7,445 nt of DNA from Actinomycetota bacterium (GTDB lineage Bacteria; Actinomycetota; Actinomycetes; Nanopelagicales; Nanopelagicaceae): assembly GCA_005777515.1 (NCBI GenBank), contig SXMA01000034.1, positions 1 to 7,445 of the forward strand, written 5' to 3'. Position 1 is the first letter of the stretch, and each line of letters opens with the position of its first letter. Below the pieces are notes generated by a model, which ran no database searches, was not told where the DNA came from, and was given only the letters and a program-made list of their open reading frames with translations. Below, one piece after another: positions 1 to 6,358 of this stretch. The position numbers were made by a program, and so were the translations under genes.

Positions 1-96
1 CTTAGAAGCGTTGCATCAGGTCTTGCTGCGCAGATGAGTATTGCCCAGGGGCGCCCGGTAGCAATGAGTGAAGTATTACCTGCGGGGTGGAATTAA
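1..96 (+). CDS. C-terminal end of an upstream protein, possibly Gfo/Idh/MocA oxidoreductase (5' truncated)
   Basis: The + frame starting at base 1 is open from the window edge to a TAA at 94-96 and encodes the last 31 residues of a protein, ending in GRPVAMSEVLPAGWN. An Ala/Ser-rich helix followed by a 'GRPV' turn and a short hydrophobic tail is common at the C-terminus of Gfo/Idh/MocA NAD(P)-dependent sugar dehydrogenases, but 31 residues are too few for a firm assignment. Its stop overlaps the start of the isomerase gene by one base (TAATG), so the two are almost certainly co-transcribed and translationally coupled. If it is a sugar dehydrogenase, it would act on the same substrate or a later intermediate of the pathway. 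The reading frame is fairly secure and the family call is weak. Confidence 0.5.
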   Translation, partial: LRSVASGLAAQMSIAQGRPVAMSEVLPAGWN

Positions 97-1505
97 TGCC
101 TAGCTGCACCTTGATTCCTCTGGCTCGTCCAACATTTGATGTCTCAGCTGCGCAGAAGTTCTTTGATTCTGCTCGTGATCTTTTAGGTGAAATTGGCGCC
201 ACTGTAAATGGCCCAACATCTCTTGTAATGACTCCAGAGGACACCGCTAGCGCTGAGGCAAATCTTAAATCTGATGAGAAGTTATATATTCTCTTTAATG
301 CATCTTTTGCTGATGCCTCGGCAGCTGTATCACTTCTTTCTAAAGTCGCAGGTGATGTGCTTCTATGGTCGGTTAGAGAGTTTGGCGAGATAGGAGATCG
401 ACTTCTACTTAATTCGATGTGTGGATCAAATCTTGCAGCGCATGCACTTCGAGTAAATGGAAAGAGGATTACTCATCTACATGGAAATCCTGACGAGGCG
501 CATGTAAAGGATGCTCTCTCATCTGCTCTCTCTGGGAAGATGCCAGATGTTGGTCAACCACAGAAAGTCAGCGGTCAACTAGCAGATTTAGAAAAAGTCA
601 AAGGCGCTCTGGCAAAGTTAAGTGGTTTAACTATTGGCGCAATTGGTGATGCGCCAGCTGGTTTCACCCCCTGCACCTACGATGAAGAGGCGCTGAAGAA
701 AGCATTTGGCTTAAGTATTATCAATAAATCAATCCCTGAAATCTTTGCAGATATTGCAGCTGTGCCACTTGATAAAGAGAGCGCAGAATATAAGGATGCT
801 TGCCAGGCTCAGCCATCTCTTAAAAATGTTCCTGAGAAAGAGGCTCGAGTTAATGCCAGCACTAGGGTTGCGCTAGATGGCTGGATAAGAGCTAATGATC
901 TATCGGCAATTGCAATGCGCTGTTGGCCTGATTTTGCAGTTGATTTGGGAGCTTGCCCTTGCGGAGCGATGGGAAGAACGGCAACGAGTGGAACTCCAGC
1001 AGCCTGTGAGCGCGATGTCTATGGCGCGGTAACCATGCTGCTTTTAGAGGCGCTTGGCTCTGGAACAAATTACTTAGTAGATACCGTGGATTTAGAGGAA
1101 GATGAGAACATTATTCGAATCTGGCATTGTGGTTCTGCTTCAACCACTCTTGCTGTTGATCCAGATAATGCAACGCAGTTCATACACTGCAATAGAAAGC
1201 TAGGTGTGGCCGGGAACTTCCCCTTGAAGACCGGTCCGGTTGTTCTGGTAAGGCTGGATACCGATATCGATCCAGCAAATCAGAGCAAACTCCGATTAGT
1301 AATGACTAGTGGTGAATCACTATCTGCTCCTAATCGGTTCCAAGGTAATACCGCAACAGTTCGTACATCTGCGCCAGCACGGCAATTGATTAATGGGCTA
1401 ATCAACAATGGATTTCCTCATCACACAGTTGTAGCTTGGAAAGACATACGAGCAGAAGTCCGCAGGATGGCGGAATATTTGGCCATTCCGCTAACCGAGT
1501 GGTAA
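96..1505 (+). CDS. L-fucose/L-arabinose isomerase-superfamily sugar isomerase (substrate unknown)
   Basis: A 469-residue cytoplasmic protein of the FucI/AraA-like superfamily, whose members interconvert aldoses and ketoses using a divalent metal such as Mn2+. Visible family marks are the N-terminal strand and turn LIPLARPTFD (residues 6-15), an LLWSVREFG segment near 89-97, NSMCGSNLAAHAL (106-118), RCWPDF (275-280), the ACERDVYGA block (303-311), WHCGSAS (343-349) and HHTVVAWKD near 442-450. By analogy with E. coli FucI (metal ligands Glu337, Asp361 and a C-terminal His), the likely ligands are Glu305, Asp329 and His442 or His443; the Glu-Asp spacing of 24 is the same. The protein is shorter than FucI (about 590) and AraA (about 500), as is usual for the divergent COG2407-like members. 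I chose ATG 96 because GGGGTGG at 85-90 is suitably placed and it overlaps the previous stop as TAATG; an in-frame GTG at 87 is the alternative. Superfamily membership is well supported. The actual sugar cannot be read from sequence. Confidence 0.85.
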   Translation: MPSCTLIPLARPTFDVSAAQKFFDSARDLLGEIGATVNGPTSLVMTPEDTASAEANLKSDEKLYILFNASFADASAAVSLLSKVAGDVLLWSVREFGEIGDRLLLNSMCGSNLAAHALRVNGKRITHLHGNPDEAHVKDALSSALSGKMPDVGQPQKVSGQLADLEKVKGALAKLSGLTIGAIGDAPAGFTPCTYDEEALKKAFGLSIINKSIPEIFADIAAVPLDKESAEYKDACQAQPSLKNVPEKEARVNASTRVALDGWIRANDLSAIAMRCWPDFAVDLGACPCGAMGRTATSGTPAACERDVYGAVTMLLLEALGSGTNYLVDTVDLEEDENIIRIWHCGSASTTLAVDPDNATQFIHCNRKLGVAGNFPLKTGPVVLVRLDTDIDPANQSKLRLVMTSGESLSAPNRFQGNTATVRTSAPARQLINGLINNGFPHHTVVAWKDIRAEVRRMAEYLAIPLTEW

Positions 1506-1533
1506 TCACATGATTCACCACAGACCCTCGAAT

Positions 1534-1539
1534 AAGGAG
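1534..1539 (+). promoter_or_regulatory. Strong Shine-Dalgarno site for the sugar-binding protein
   Basis: AAGGAG lies six bases before ATG 1546. It favours that start over the in-frame ATG at 1558 and suits a highly made binding protein. The 40-base gap before the gene (1506-1545) shows no convincing promoter or terminator. Confidence 0.75.
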
Positions 1540-1545
1540 AAATAA

Positions 1546-2988
1546 ATGAAACAAAAGATGAATGCAAAAGCATTCAAAGCTCTGATTGCAATGGCTTTTG
1601 CAATTAGCGCATCTGTTGTTCCGCTCTCCCAGAGCTTTGCCGCTGGCGAATCTCTTGGAAAGAGTTGTACAACAGAGGGACTAATGACTGGAACTAAGTC
1701 AACTTCTCTTGTCTGCGTAAAAGGTGGAAACGGAAAGCTCACCTGGCAGCGCGTTAAGTTGGCATCGGGTACAGGACGTCCAGTAGCAAACCTGACACCA
1801 CCAAAAGGTGAAATTGAATTCTGGCACTATCGTGTTGAGCTTGCTGATCAGAGAGCACTTGTAAAAATTATCAGTGACTTTGAGGCAAAGTATCCTGGCA
1901 CCAAGATCAAGCAAGTAGTTCGTGACACCACGACCTACAACAACACAGCACGTGTTGCAATTCTTGCTAATCCAAAAGCAGCGTTATTTGCTACCTCTCG
2001 CGGAGCGATTTTTGATCAATTCGCAAAGAGCGACATGATGCTCGATCTATCTGATCAGCGTTATGTTAAGCAAAATGTTGTTGCTAAGGGCTTAACTGCT
2101 GGTCAGTATGAAGGAAAGCAGCTTGGAATTCCTTATCAATACCTCTTCAATAACCCAATTGTAAATACAGATATTTGGGCTAAAGAGAAGTGGACCACAC
2201 CAAAGAATCTAACTGGTTGGGTCAACTGGTGTAAGGATGCCAAGGCTAAAGGATATGTTCCTCTAGCTTGGCCAGGAGCTACTCGTGGACAAGCAGCGCA
2301 GATTTCTAACTCTGCTCTGATGAACTCTGCTGGTAGCTACGAAGAGCTTGCAAAGAATCTTGCTGATCTAAATAGTGGCAAGATTGATCTAACTTCAAAG
2401 TGGTTTGAAGGCGTTGCTGACATTTATGTCAAGCTAAGAAACGCTGGCTGCTTCCCAGATAACGCCACAGGTGTTACTGAAGCTGCTGCATACAACCTCT
2501 TTGCAACTGGTAAGTCACCAATTCTTCCTATCGGAACATTTGCGATGGGTTCAATTGTCGGACTAAATCCAAACCTAAATGGCAAGATGGAACTTTTGTC
2601 AATGGTCTTGACTGACGGCAAAGTTGTCGCAGAGGGAATTATGAATAACACTTACACTCTAAGTGTGAATAAGAATTCAGCTCTACGCGACCAGAAGATT
2701 GCTAATGCTTTCCTCTCTTACCTATTGACTGGAAAAGTTGCAGAAATCTATGCCAATGAAACTCTTCAGCATGTTAACGTTCTAGATGTTGAATATAAGA
2801 ACGTGAACCTTTTGAATACTGTTTCATTCCAGGCCAAGAACACTATGTTGGCACCTCGCTTCCTACTTCTGACTGCAGCTGTATCTGATCTAACTCAGGA
2901 TGCGCTGATTCAGATCGTGGGCGGAAAGAGCCCAGCTGATGTTCTGCCTGATTTCTCAAGGCAGATTAAGCAGAAATTGGCTGGCTGA
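1546..2988 (+). CDS. ABC transporter family 1 sugar-binding protein with an N-terminal two-Cys module
   Basis: A 480-residue secreted solute-binding protein of the UgpB/MalE/MsmE type (COG1653-like) that should capture the sugar substrate outside the membrane and deliver it to the two permeases that follow. A signal peptide is clear: basic n-region (residues 1-11), hydrophobic core (12-27) and a probable signal peptidase I site around SFA-AG (30-34). There is no lipobox, which is unusual because many Gram-positive binding proteins are lipoproteins. Residues about 37-70 form a separate small module with two cysteines (Cys41 and Cys57) and a Lys-Leu-Thr-Trp end, then a Pro/Gly-rich linker. The binding-protein fold proper begins near residue 89 (GEIEFWHYRVE) with the family's usual beta strand and ISDFEAKYPG helix region, and includes GIPYQYLFNNP and the later YNLFATGKSPILPIGTF stretch. 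The extra module makes it longer than the usual 420-440 residues. Ligand identity is not readable. Confidence 0.9.
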   Translation: MKQKMNAKAFKALIAMAFAISASVVPLSQSFAAGESLGKSCTTEGLMTGTKSTSLVCVKGGNGKLTWQRVKLASGTGRPVANLTPPKGEIEFWHYRVELADQRALVKIISDFEAKYPGTKIKQVVRDTTTYNNTARVAILANPKAALFATSRGAIFDQFAKSDMMLDLSDQRYVKQNVVAKGLTAGQYEGKQLGIPYQYLFNNPIVNTDIWAKEKWTTPKNLTGWVNWCKDAKAKGYVPLAWPGATRGQAAQISNSALMNSAGSYEELAKNLADLNSGKIDLTSKWFEGVADIYVKLRNAGCFPDNATGVTEAAAYNLFATGKSPILPIGTFAMGSIVGLNPNLNGKMELLSMVLTDGKVVAEGIMNNTYTLSVNKNSALRDQKIANAFLSYLLTGKVAEIYANETLQHVNVLDVEYKNVNLLNTVSFQAKNTMLAPRFLLLTAAVSDLTQDALIQIVGGKSPADVLPDFSRQIKQKLAG

Positions 2989-3001
2989 TTAGCTCGCTAA
3001 T
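2988..3001. repeat. Small palindrome ATTAGC-TC-GCTAAT at the end of the binding-protein gene
   Basis: A perfect 6+6 inverted repeat with a two-base centre begins at the last base of the TGA stop and runs to 3001. As RNA it could form a five-pair stem with a CTCG loop just upstream of the much stronger hairpin at 3012. It is AT-rich and short, so it may be chance; an operator half-site function is possible but nothing else supports it. Confidence 0.4.
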
Positions 3002-3011
3002 AACTACCGGA

Positions 3012-3038
3012 ACCGCTCCCACCTCAGGTGGGAGCGGT
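3012..3038 (+). terminator. Perfect 12-bp GC-rich hairpin between binding protein and permease (no U-tract)
   Basis: ACCGCTCCCACC (3012-3023), loop TCA (3024-3026) and GGTGGGAGCGGT (3027-3038) form an uninterrupted 12-bp stem. The next bases (ACTCGGCCTGCTCC) contain no run of T, so this is not a canonical intrinsic terminator. A hairpin placed directly after the binding-protein gene and before the permease genes is a well-known way to make more binding protein than permease, either by stabilising the upstream mRNA 3' end against exonucleases or by partial termination. Here it also lies inside the open upstream extension of the permease frame, so it may affect permease translation. The structure is certain; the mechanism is inferred. 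Confidence 0.7.
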
Positions 3039-3089
3039 ACTCGGCCTGCTCCAAAGAAGCGCAAGAAAGACGCTGGCATCTATTACTTG

Positions 3090-3932
3090 ATGGGGCTTCC
3101 CGCTGCCATCATTTTTGCAGGTTTTTATTTTGTTCCATTTATCGCAAATTTAAGGTACTCCCTGACCAGATGGGATCGAATAACGGAGCCAGAGTTTGTC
3201 GGATTCCGAAATTTCATTAATTTACTTACTAACGATGATCTCTTCTATAAGGTTTTAGGAAACAACTTACGCTTTACCTTCTTAGTCGTACTGTTCCAGA
3301 CATTATTTTCATTAATTTTTGCCATTTTTCTTGTAAAAAATTCAAGAACCAATATCGCGCTTAGAACACTCTTCTTTTTCCCTACGATTCTCTCATCTGT
3401 ATCTGTGGGAATGATCTGGCTCTTTATGTATGACCCTAATTTTGGAGCGATAAATTTATTCTTCACTCGCTTGGGACTCGAAGGCTTTGCTTTAAATTGG
3501 CTTGGGAGTGAGAGCTCTGCACTTTACGCAATAACATTTACCCAAGTTTGGTTTCATACCGGGCAGATGATGGTGATATACATCGCTGGACTACAGCAGA
3601 TACCTCAAGAACTCTATGAGGCCGCTGAAATGGATGGTGCTTCACGCTGGCAGCAGTTTAGAAATGTCACTTGGCCGATGTCTATTCCAACCACCATTGT
3701 GGTTATGGCATACACCACTATTCAATCCTTTAGGGCCTTTGACTTGATATTTGCCATGACACAAGGTGGTCCAAACAACTCATCAAATATATTTGCAGTC
3801 TTGATATATCAGACTGTATTTAGTGAGCTAAGAATCGGATATGCCGCTACGCAGTCAATCTTCTTCATAATTGTCTTAGTTTTTGTCACCATTTTGCAGC
3901 GCAAGTTCCTCAATAGTAGGTATGAGAAATAG
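3090..3932 (+). CDS. ABC sugar transporter permease, MalF/MsmF type (true start uncertain)
   Basis: An inner-membrane subunit of a carbohydrate ABC importer. From ATG 3090 it has 280 residues with about six membrane segments (roughly residues 3-21, 59-81, 94-114, 145-167, 199-219 and 252-270). The ATPase-contacting EAA loop is intact: EAAEMDGASRWQQF starts at residue 177, with the conserved Gly at 183 and a WP end. The start is a problem. TTG 3087 or ATG 3090 begins just inside the first membrane helix, has no visible ribosome binding site, and loses the basic cytoplasmic tail usual in this family. The same frame is open back to the stop at 2967-2969 and encodes RPAPKKRKKDAGIYY just before Met3090, exactly such a tail, but the extension has no ATG, GTG or TTG. 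CTG 2985 or ATT 2988 would give about 314-315 residues, normal for the family. It lies 9 bases before the second permease. Confidence 0.88.
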   Translation: MGLPAAIIFAGFYFVPFIANLRYSLTRWDRITEPEFVGFRNFINLLTNDDLFYKVLGNNLRFTFLVVLFQTLFSLIFAIFLVKNSRTNIALRTLFFFPTILSSVSVGMIWLFMYDPNFGAINLFFTRLGLEGFALNWLGSESSALYAITFTQVWFHTGQMMVIYIAGLQQIPQELYEAAEMDGASRWQQFRNVTWPMSIPTTIVVMAYTTIQSFRAFDLIFAMTQGGPNNSSNIFAVLIYQTVFSELRIGYAATQSIFFIIVLVFVTILQRKFLNSRYEK

Positions 3933-3941
3933 AGAGCTGAA

Positions 3942-4757
3942 ATGATATATAAAGTAAGCAGAATCGTTTCTTTAGTGATCTTCTCTGTCCTGATCATCAT
4001 TCCTAGCCTCATTGTGGTTTTCGGATCAACAAAGACTGATAGTGAGGTCTATAACAAGCCTCTAGCGCTTCCAGAGAAGTGGTCCCTAGATAACTTCAGA
4101 TTCCTCTTTGAGGTCAGCAATGTTGGCCGTTCATTTCTCAATAGCTTAATTGTTACGGGTTTTTCTGTGACCATAACTTTGATACTGGCAAGTATGTGCG
4201 CCTTCGCTATTTCTAGAATGATCACAGTAACTGGCCGAGTTTTATTCTCACTTTTTGCTGTGGGGCTAGCAATCCCAGGTCAGGTAAATCTAGTACCAAT
4301 ATTTATTCTCTTTAATGACCTGCAATTGACCAATAAGTTATCGGGTCTGGTTCTGATCAACATCGTTACGACATTGCCCATCTCTGTATTTATCTTGACG
4401 GCTTTCTTCAAAGAGCTTCCAAAAGAGATGTATGAGGTCTCTGAAGTAGACGGAGCAACCCCACTTAGAATTTATCGCTCGATTGCCCTTCCGCTTTCAA
4501 GGCCAGCAATGGGTGCTACTGCAATATTCCTTTTTGTTATAACGTGGAATGAACTACTTTTCCCATTACTACTAATTACTGATAACGATAAGCGAACCTT
4601 GCCACTTTCCTTACTTTCATTCCGTGGTGAGTTTTTTAGTAACTACAGCATGATCTTTACAGCCGTAATGGTGGCATCAATTCCTATGGTAGTTATGTAT
4701 TTGTTAATGCAGAGATCATTCATAGCTGGCCTAACAGCCGGAGCGGTTAAGGGCTAA
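3942..4757 (+). CDS. ABC sugar transporter permease, MalG/MsmG type
   Basis: A 271-residue second membrane subunit that should pair with the preceding permease to form the sugar channel. About six hydrophobic segments are visible (roughly residues 7-27, 65-90, 100-124, 135-155, 189-211 and 238-256). The EAA loop reads YEVSEVDGATPLRIYRSIALP; Glu165 and Gly171 are kept while the two Ala positions are Val and Ser. The C-terminal FIAGLTAGAVKG is the typical ending of MalG-like permeases and supports an intact 3' end. Length is normal for the family (about 270-280). It begins 9 bases after the first permease stop with only a weak GAGAG-like site upstream, so translation is probably coupled. Its TAA stop overlaps the regulator's ATG by one base (TAATG). 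Neither permease is followed by an ATP-binding subunit, which suggests use of a shared MsiK/MsmX-type ATPase encoded elsewhere. Confidence 0.93.
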   Translation: MIYKVSRIVSLVIFSVLIIIPSLIVVFGSTKTDSEVYNKPLALPEKWSLDNFRFLFEVSNVGRSFLNSLIVTGFSVTITLILASMCAFAISRMITVTGRVLFSLFAVGLAIPGQVNLVPIFILFNDLQLTNKLSGLVLINIVTTLPISVFILTAFFKELPKEMYEVSEVDGATPLRIYRSIALPLSRPAMGATAIFLFVITWNELLFPLLLITDNDKRTLPLSLLSFRGEFFSNYSMIFTAVMVASIPMVVMYLLMQRSFIAGLTAGAVKG

Positions 4758-5476
4758 TGAGCAGTAATACGCCAGCAGTTAGTAATCCTCCAAGACTGCA
4801 AGGTCAGGTGCGCCTATTACTAAATCACATTGAGAGCCAAGGGCTTCAAGGGGGAGAGCGCCTCGAATCGGAGCGTGAACTGGCAAAAATCCTTGGAATT
4901 AGTCGCCCATCACTTCGAGAGGCGATTCAGATTCTGCAAGTCCAGGGACGTCTCAGAGTTAAACATGGAATTGGAATTTTTGTTCTTGATCAAGCAGACG
5001 GGGAGAAATTAAGAGAGTCTCTAAGGGCCGCGCAGCATCGCATCGAAGAGTTGTTTCAAATGCGCGAAATTTTAGAAGCTCCGGCTGTTGAGTGGGCTGC
5101 TGAGAGAAGAAGTGAAGAGCAATTAGCTGAGATGAGATTGGCGGCAAAAGCACTCAATGAGGTCATCGCAAGAAAACCTGTCGACTTTGAGAATCTAATG
5201 CGCCTAGATATGGAATTTCATTTAACGATTGTTAGAAGCGCGCAGAATCAGTTCTTGAATCAAACACTCGGTACTTTGCAAGAAATCATGTATCACTCTA
5301 TGGACAACACCTTAAAGCTTCCTGGCCGTGTGGATAGCTCAGAACATGAGCATGGAATGATTTTGGATGCAATTGAGAAGCGAGATTCGATTACCGCTCG
5401 CTTGATGATTATTCAACATATCCATAATGCCCGTGATGCTTGGCAAAAATACTTGAAGAAAGAAAGTGATCTATGA
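4757..5476 (+). CDS. GntR-family transcriptional regulator, FadR/FCD subfamily
   Basis: A 239-residue cytoplasmic regulator. Residues about 14-78 form the GntR winged helix-turn-helix, with the hallmark ERLESERELAKILGISRPSL (34-53), REAIQIL and the wing RLRVKHGIGIFV (65-76). Residues about 95-232 form an all-helical FCD effector domain. The usual metal-site residues are present: Asp151 and His155 in LDMEFH, His199 in EHEHGMILDAI, and His221 in IIQHIHNA. The FCD site typically binds a metal plus a carboxylic acid, so the inducer may be a sugar acid or other organic acid from this pathway; that is inference. It starts at ATG 4757, overlapping the permease stop, and ends with an ATGA overlap with the kinase. 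It sits in the middle of the operon it probably controls, consistent with autoregulation, most often repression relieved by the metabolite. I see no operator next to it; the site is expected upstream of the window. Confidence 0.93.
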   Translation: MSSNTPAVSNPPRLQGQVRLLLNHIESQGLQGGERLESERELAKILGISRPSLREAIQILQVQGRLRVKHGIGIFVLDQADGEKLRESLRAAQHRIEELFQMREILEAPAVEWAAERRSEEQLAEMRLAAKALNEVIARKPVDFENLMRLDMEFHLTIVRSAQNQFLNQTLGTLQEIMYHSMDNTLKLPGRVDSSEHEHGMILDAIEKRDSITARLMIIQHIHNARDAWQKYLKKESDL

Positions 5477-6318
5477 GCCAAGTTCTCTGTGTGGGAGTTG
5501 CAACAGTCGACAACATAGTTTTGGTGGATAAATACCCTGCTGCAAATCAGAGAGTTGTAGCACTTGATTCAACTCGCGCAGTTGGTGGCCCAGCAACAAC
5601 TGCTGCAGTAACACTGGCAAGGTTAGGAGTTCAGGTCTCACTGTCGTGTGTAATCGGAGATGACCAAGAGGGAAGATTTATTCTTGAAACATTAAAGGGT
5701 GAAGGTGTAGATACAAGTAATGTTGTAGTTGATGCCCATACTAGAACTGCTAGAGGAACGATAGTTGTTTCAAAGAGTGAGCAGAGCCGGGCGATAATGG
5801 TTATGCCCCATGATCAAATCCCTAAAAAGCCCCTTGATACCAGCAAATATCAATGGATTCACGTTGATCAATCCGGGATGAGGGCGCTAAAGAGTTGGGG
5901 AATTAGCAGAGGGGGATCTGCCAAGCTTTCCATTGACATTGGCTACGCCACTGAAGGGTTAAATCCTGGTGATTATGATCTTTATGCGCCATCTGAAAAT
6001 ATAACAACTGATACAACAAGCGCAGTCAAAGATAAGAACATTGTCGTTATTTCCCAGGGAGAAAAAGGAAGCCTTTACTGCGATGGTCTTAGTTCAGGAA
6101 GTGTTCCTGCAATCAATACGGAAGTCTTGAGCACACTTGGCGCTGGCGATGTTTTTCATGGCGCACTTGTTGCTGCGCAAGTTTGGAATAAAGAAATCAG
6201 CGAAGCAGTAGTGATAGCAAATACTGTGGCAGGTCTTTCATGTAGAGGCCTTGATGGACAAAGTGGAATTCCTAGAAAGAATGAGCTGGATGCCTATTTG
6301 GCTAAGGCGAAGATCTGA
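5473..6318 (+). CDS. PfkB/ribokinase-family carbohydrate kinase
   Basis: A 281-residue cytoplasmic kinase expected to phosphorylate a sugar or sugar derivative with ATP. The N-terminal substrate side has the Asp13 of GVATVDN, a VDKYP stretch resembling ketohexokinase, and a Gly-Gly-Pro-Ala motif (38-41). The ATP side has SQGEKGS (194-200) and the PfkB signature 2, STLGAGDVFHGAL (220-232), with Asp226 as the predicted catalytic base. The usual Asp of 'DTxGAGD' is Ser220, which the signature pattern allows. The C-terminal half (GAGDVFHGAL, then CRGLDGQSGIP) resembles E. coli YihV, the 6-deoxy-6-sulfofructose kinase, but the positions matching YihV Asn109 and Arg138, which I remember as sulfonate contacts, are not Asn and Arg here. 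Position 27 is Arg where YihV has Lys. Ketose kinase or 2-keto-3-deoxy-acid kinase are alternatives. ATG 5473 overlaps the regulator stop by four bases, so coupling is likely. Confidence 0.9.
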   Translation: MSQVLCVGVATVDNIVLVDKYPAANQRVVALDSTRAVGGPATTAAVTLARLGVQVSLSCVIGDDQEGRFILETLKGEGVDTSNVVVDAHTRTARGTIVVSKSEQSRAIMVMPHDQIPKKPLDTSKYQWIHVDQSGMRALKSWGISRGGSAKLSIDIGYATEGLNPGDYDLYAPSENITTDTTSAVKDKNIVVISQGEKGSLYCDGLSSGSVPAINTEVLSTLGAGDVFHGALVAAQVWNKEISEAVVIANTVAGLSCRGLDGQSGIPRKNELDAYLAKAKI

Positions 6319-6347
6319 TGGGGATAACGGGTAATCGAGATATGGAA

Positions 6348-6353
6348 AGGAAG
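6348..6353 (+). promoter_or_regulatory. Ribosome binding site of the small lyase subunit
   Basis: AGGAAG lies within a purine-rich run at 6344-6353. Two ATG codons follow back to back (6356 and 6359). Spacing is only two bases to the first and five bases to the second (four and seven if counted from the AGGA core), which favours ATG 6359. The 40 bases between the kinase stop and this gene hold no clear promoter or hairpin. Confidence 0.6.
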
Positions 6354-6358
6354 TAATG

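Noticed and set aside
87..95. GTG 87 as the start of the isomerase
   Set aside because: It adds only three residues and would use up the GGGGTGG purine run as coding sequence; ATG 96 overlaps the previous stop and is well spaced from that run.
1506..1545. Internal promoter before the binding-protein gene
   Set aside because: The 40-base gap has no convincing -35/-10 pair; only a strong ribosome binding site is present.
3012..3038. Canonical intrinsic terminator ending the transcript here
   Set aside because: The stem is excellent but no T-run follows, and the permeases downstream have no promoter of their own that I can see; partial termination or mRNA stabilisation is more likely.
3028..3089. 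GTG 3028 as a small gene or alternative permease start
   Set aside because: It is out of frame with the permease and reaches a TGA at 3088-3090 after about 20 codons; it would need a frameshift for which there is no slippery site.
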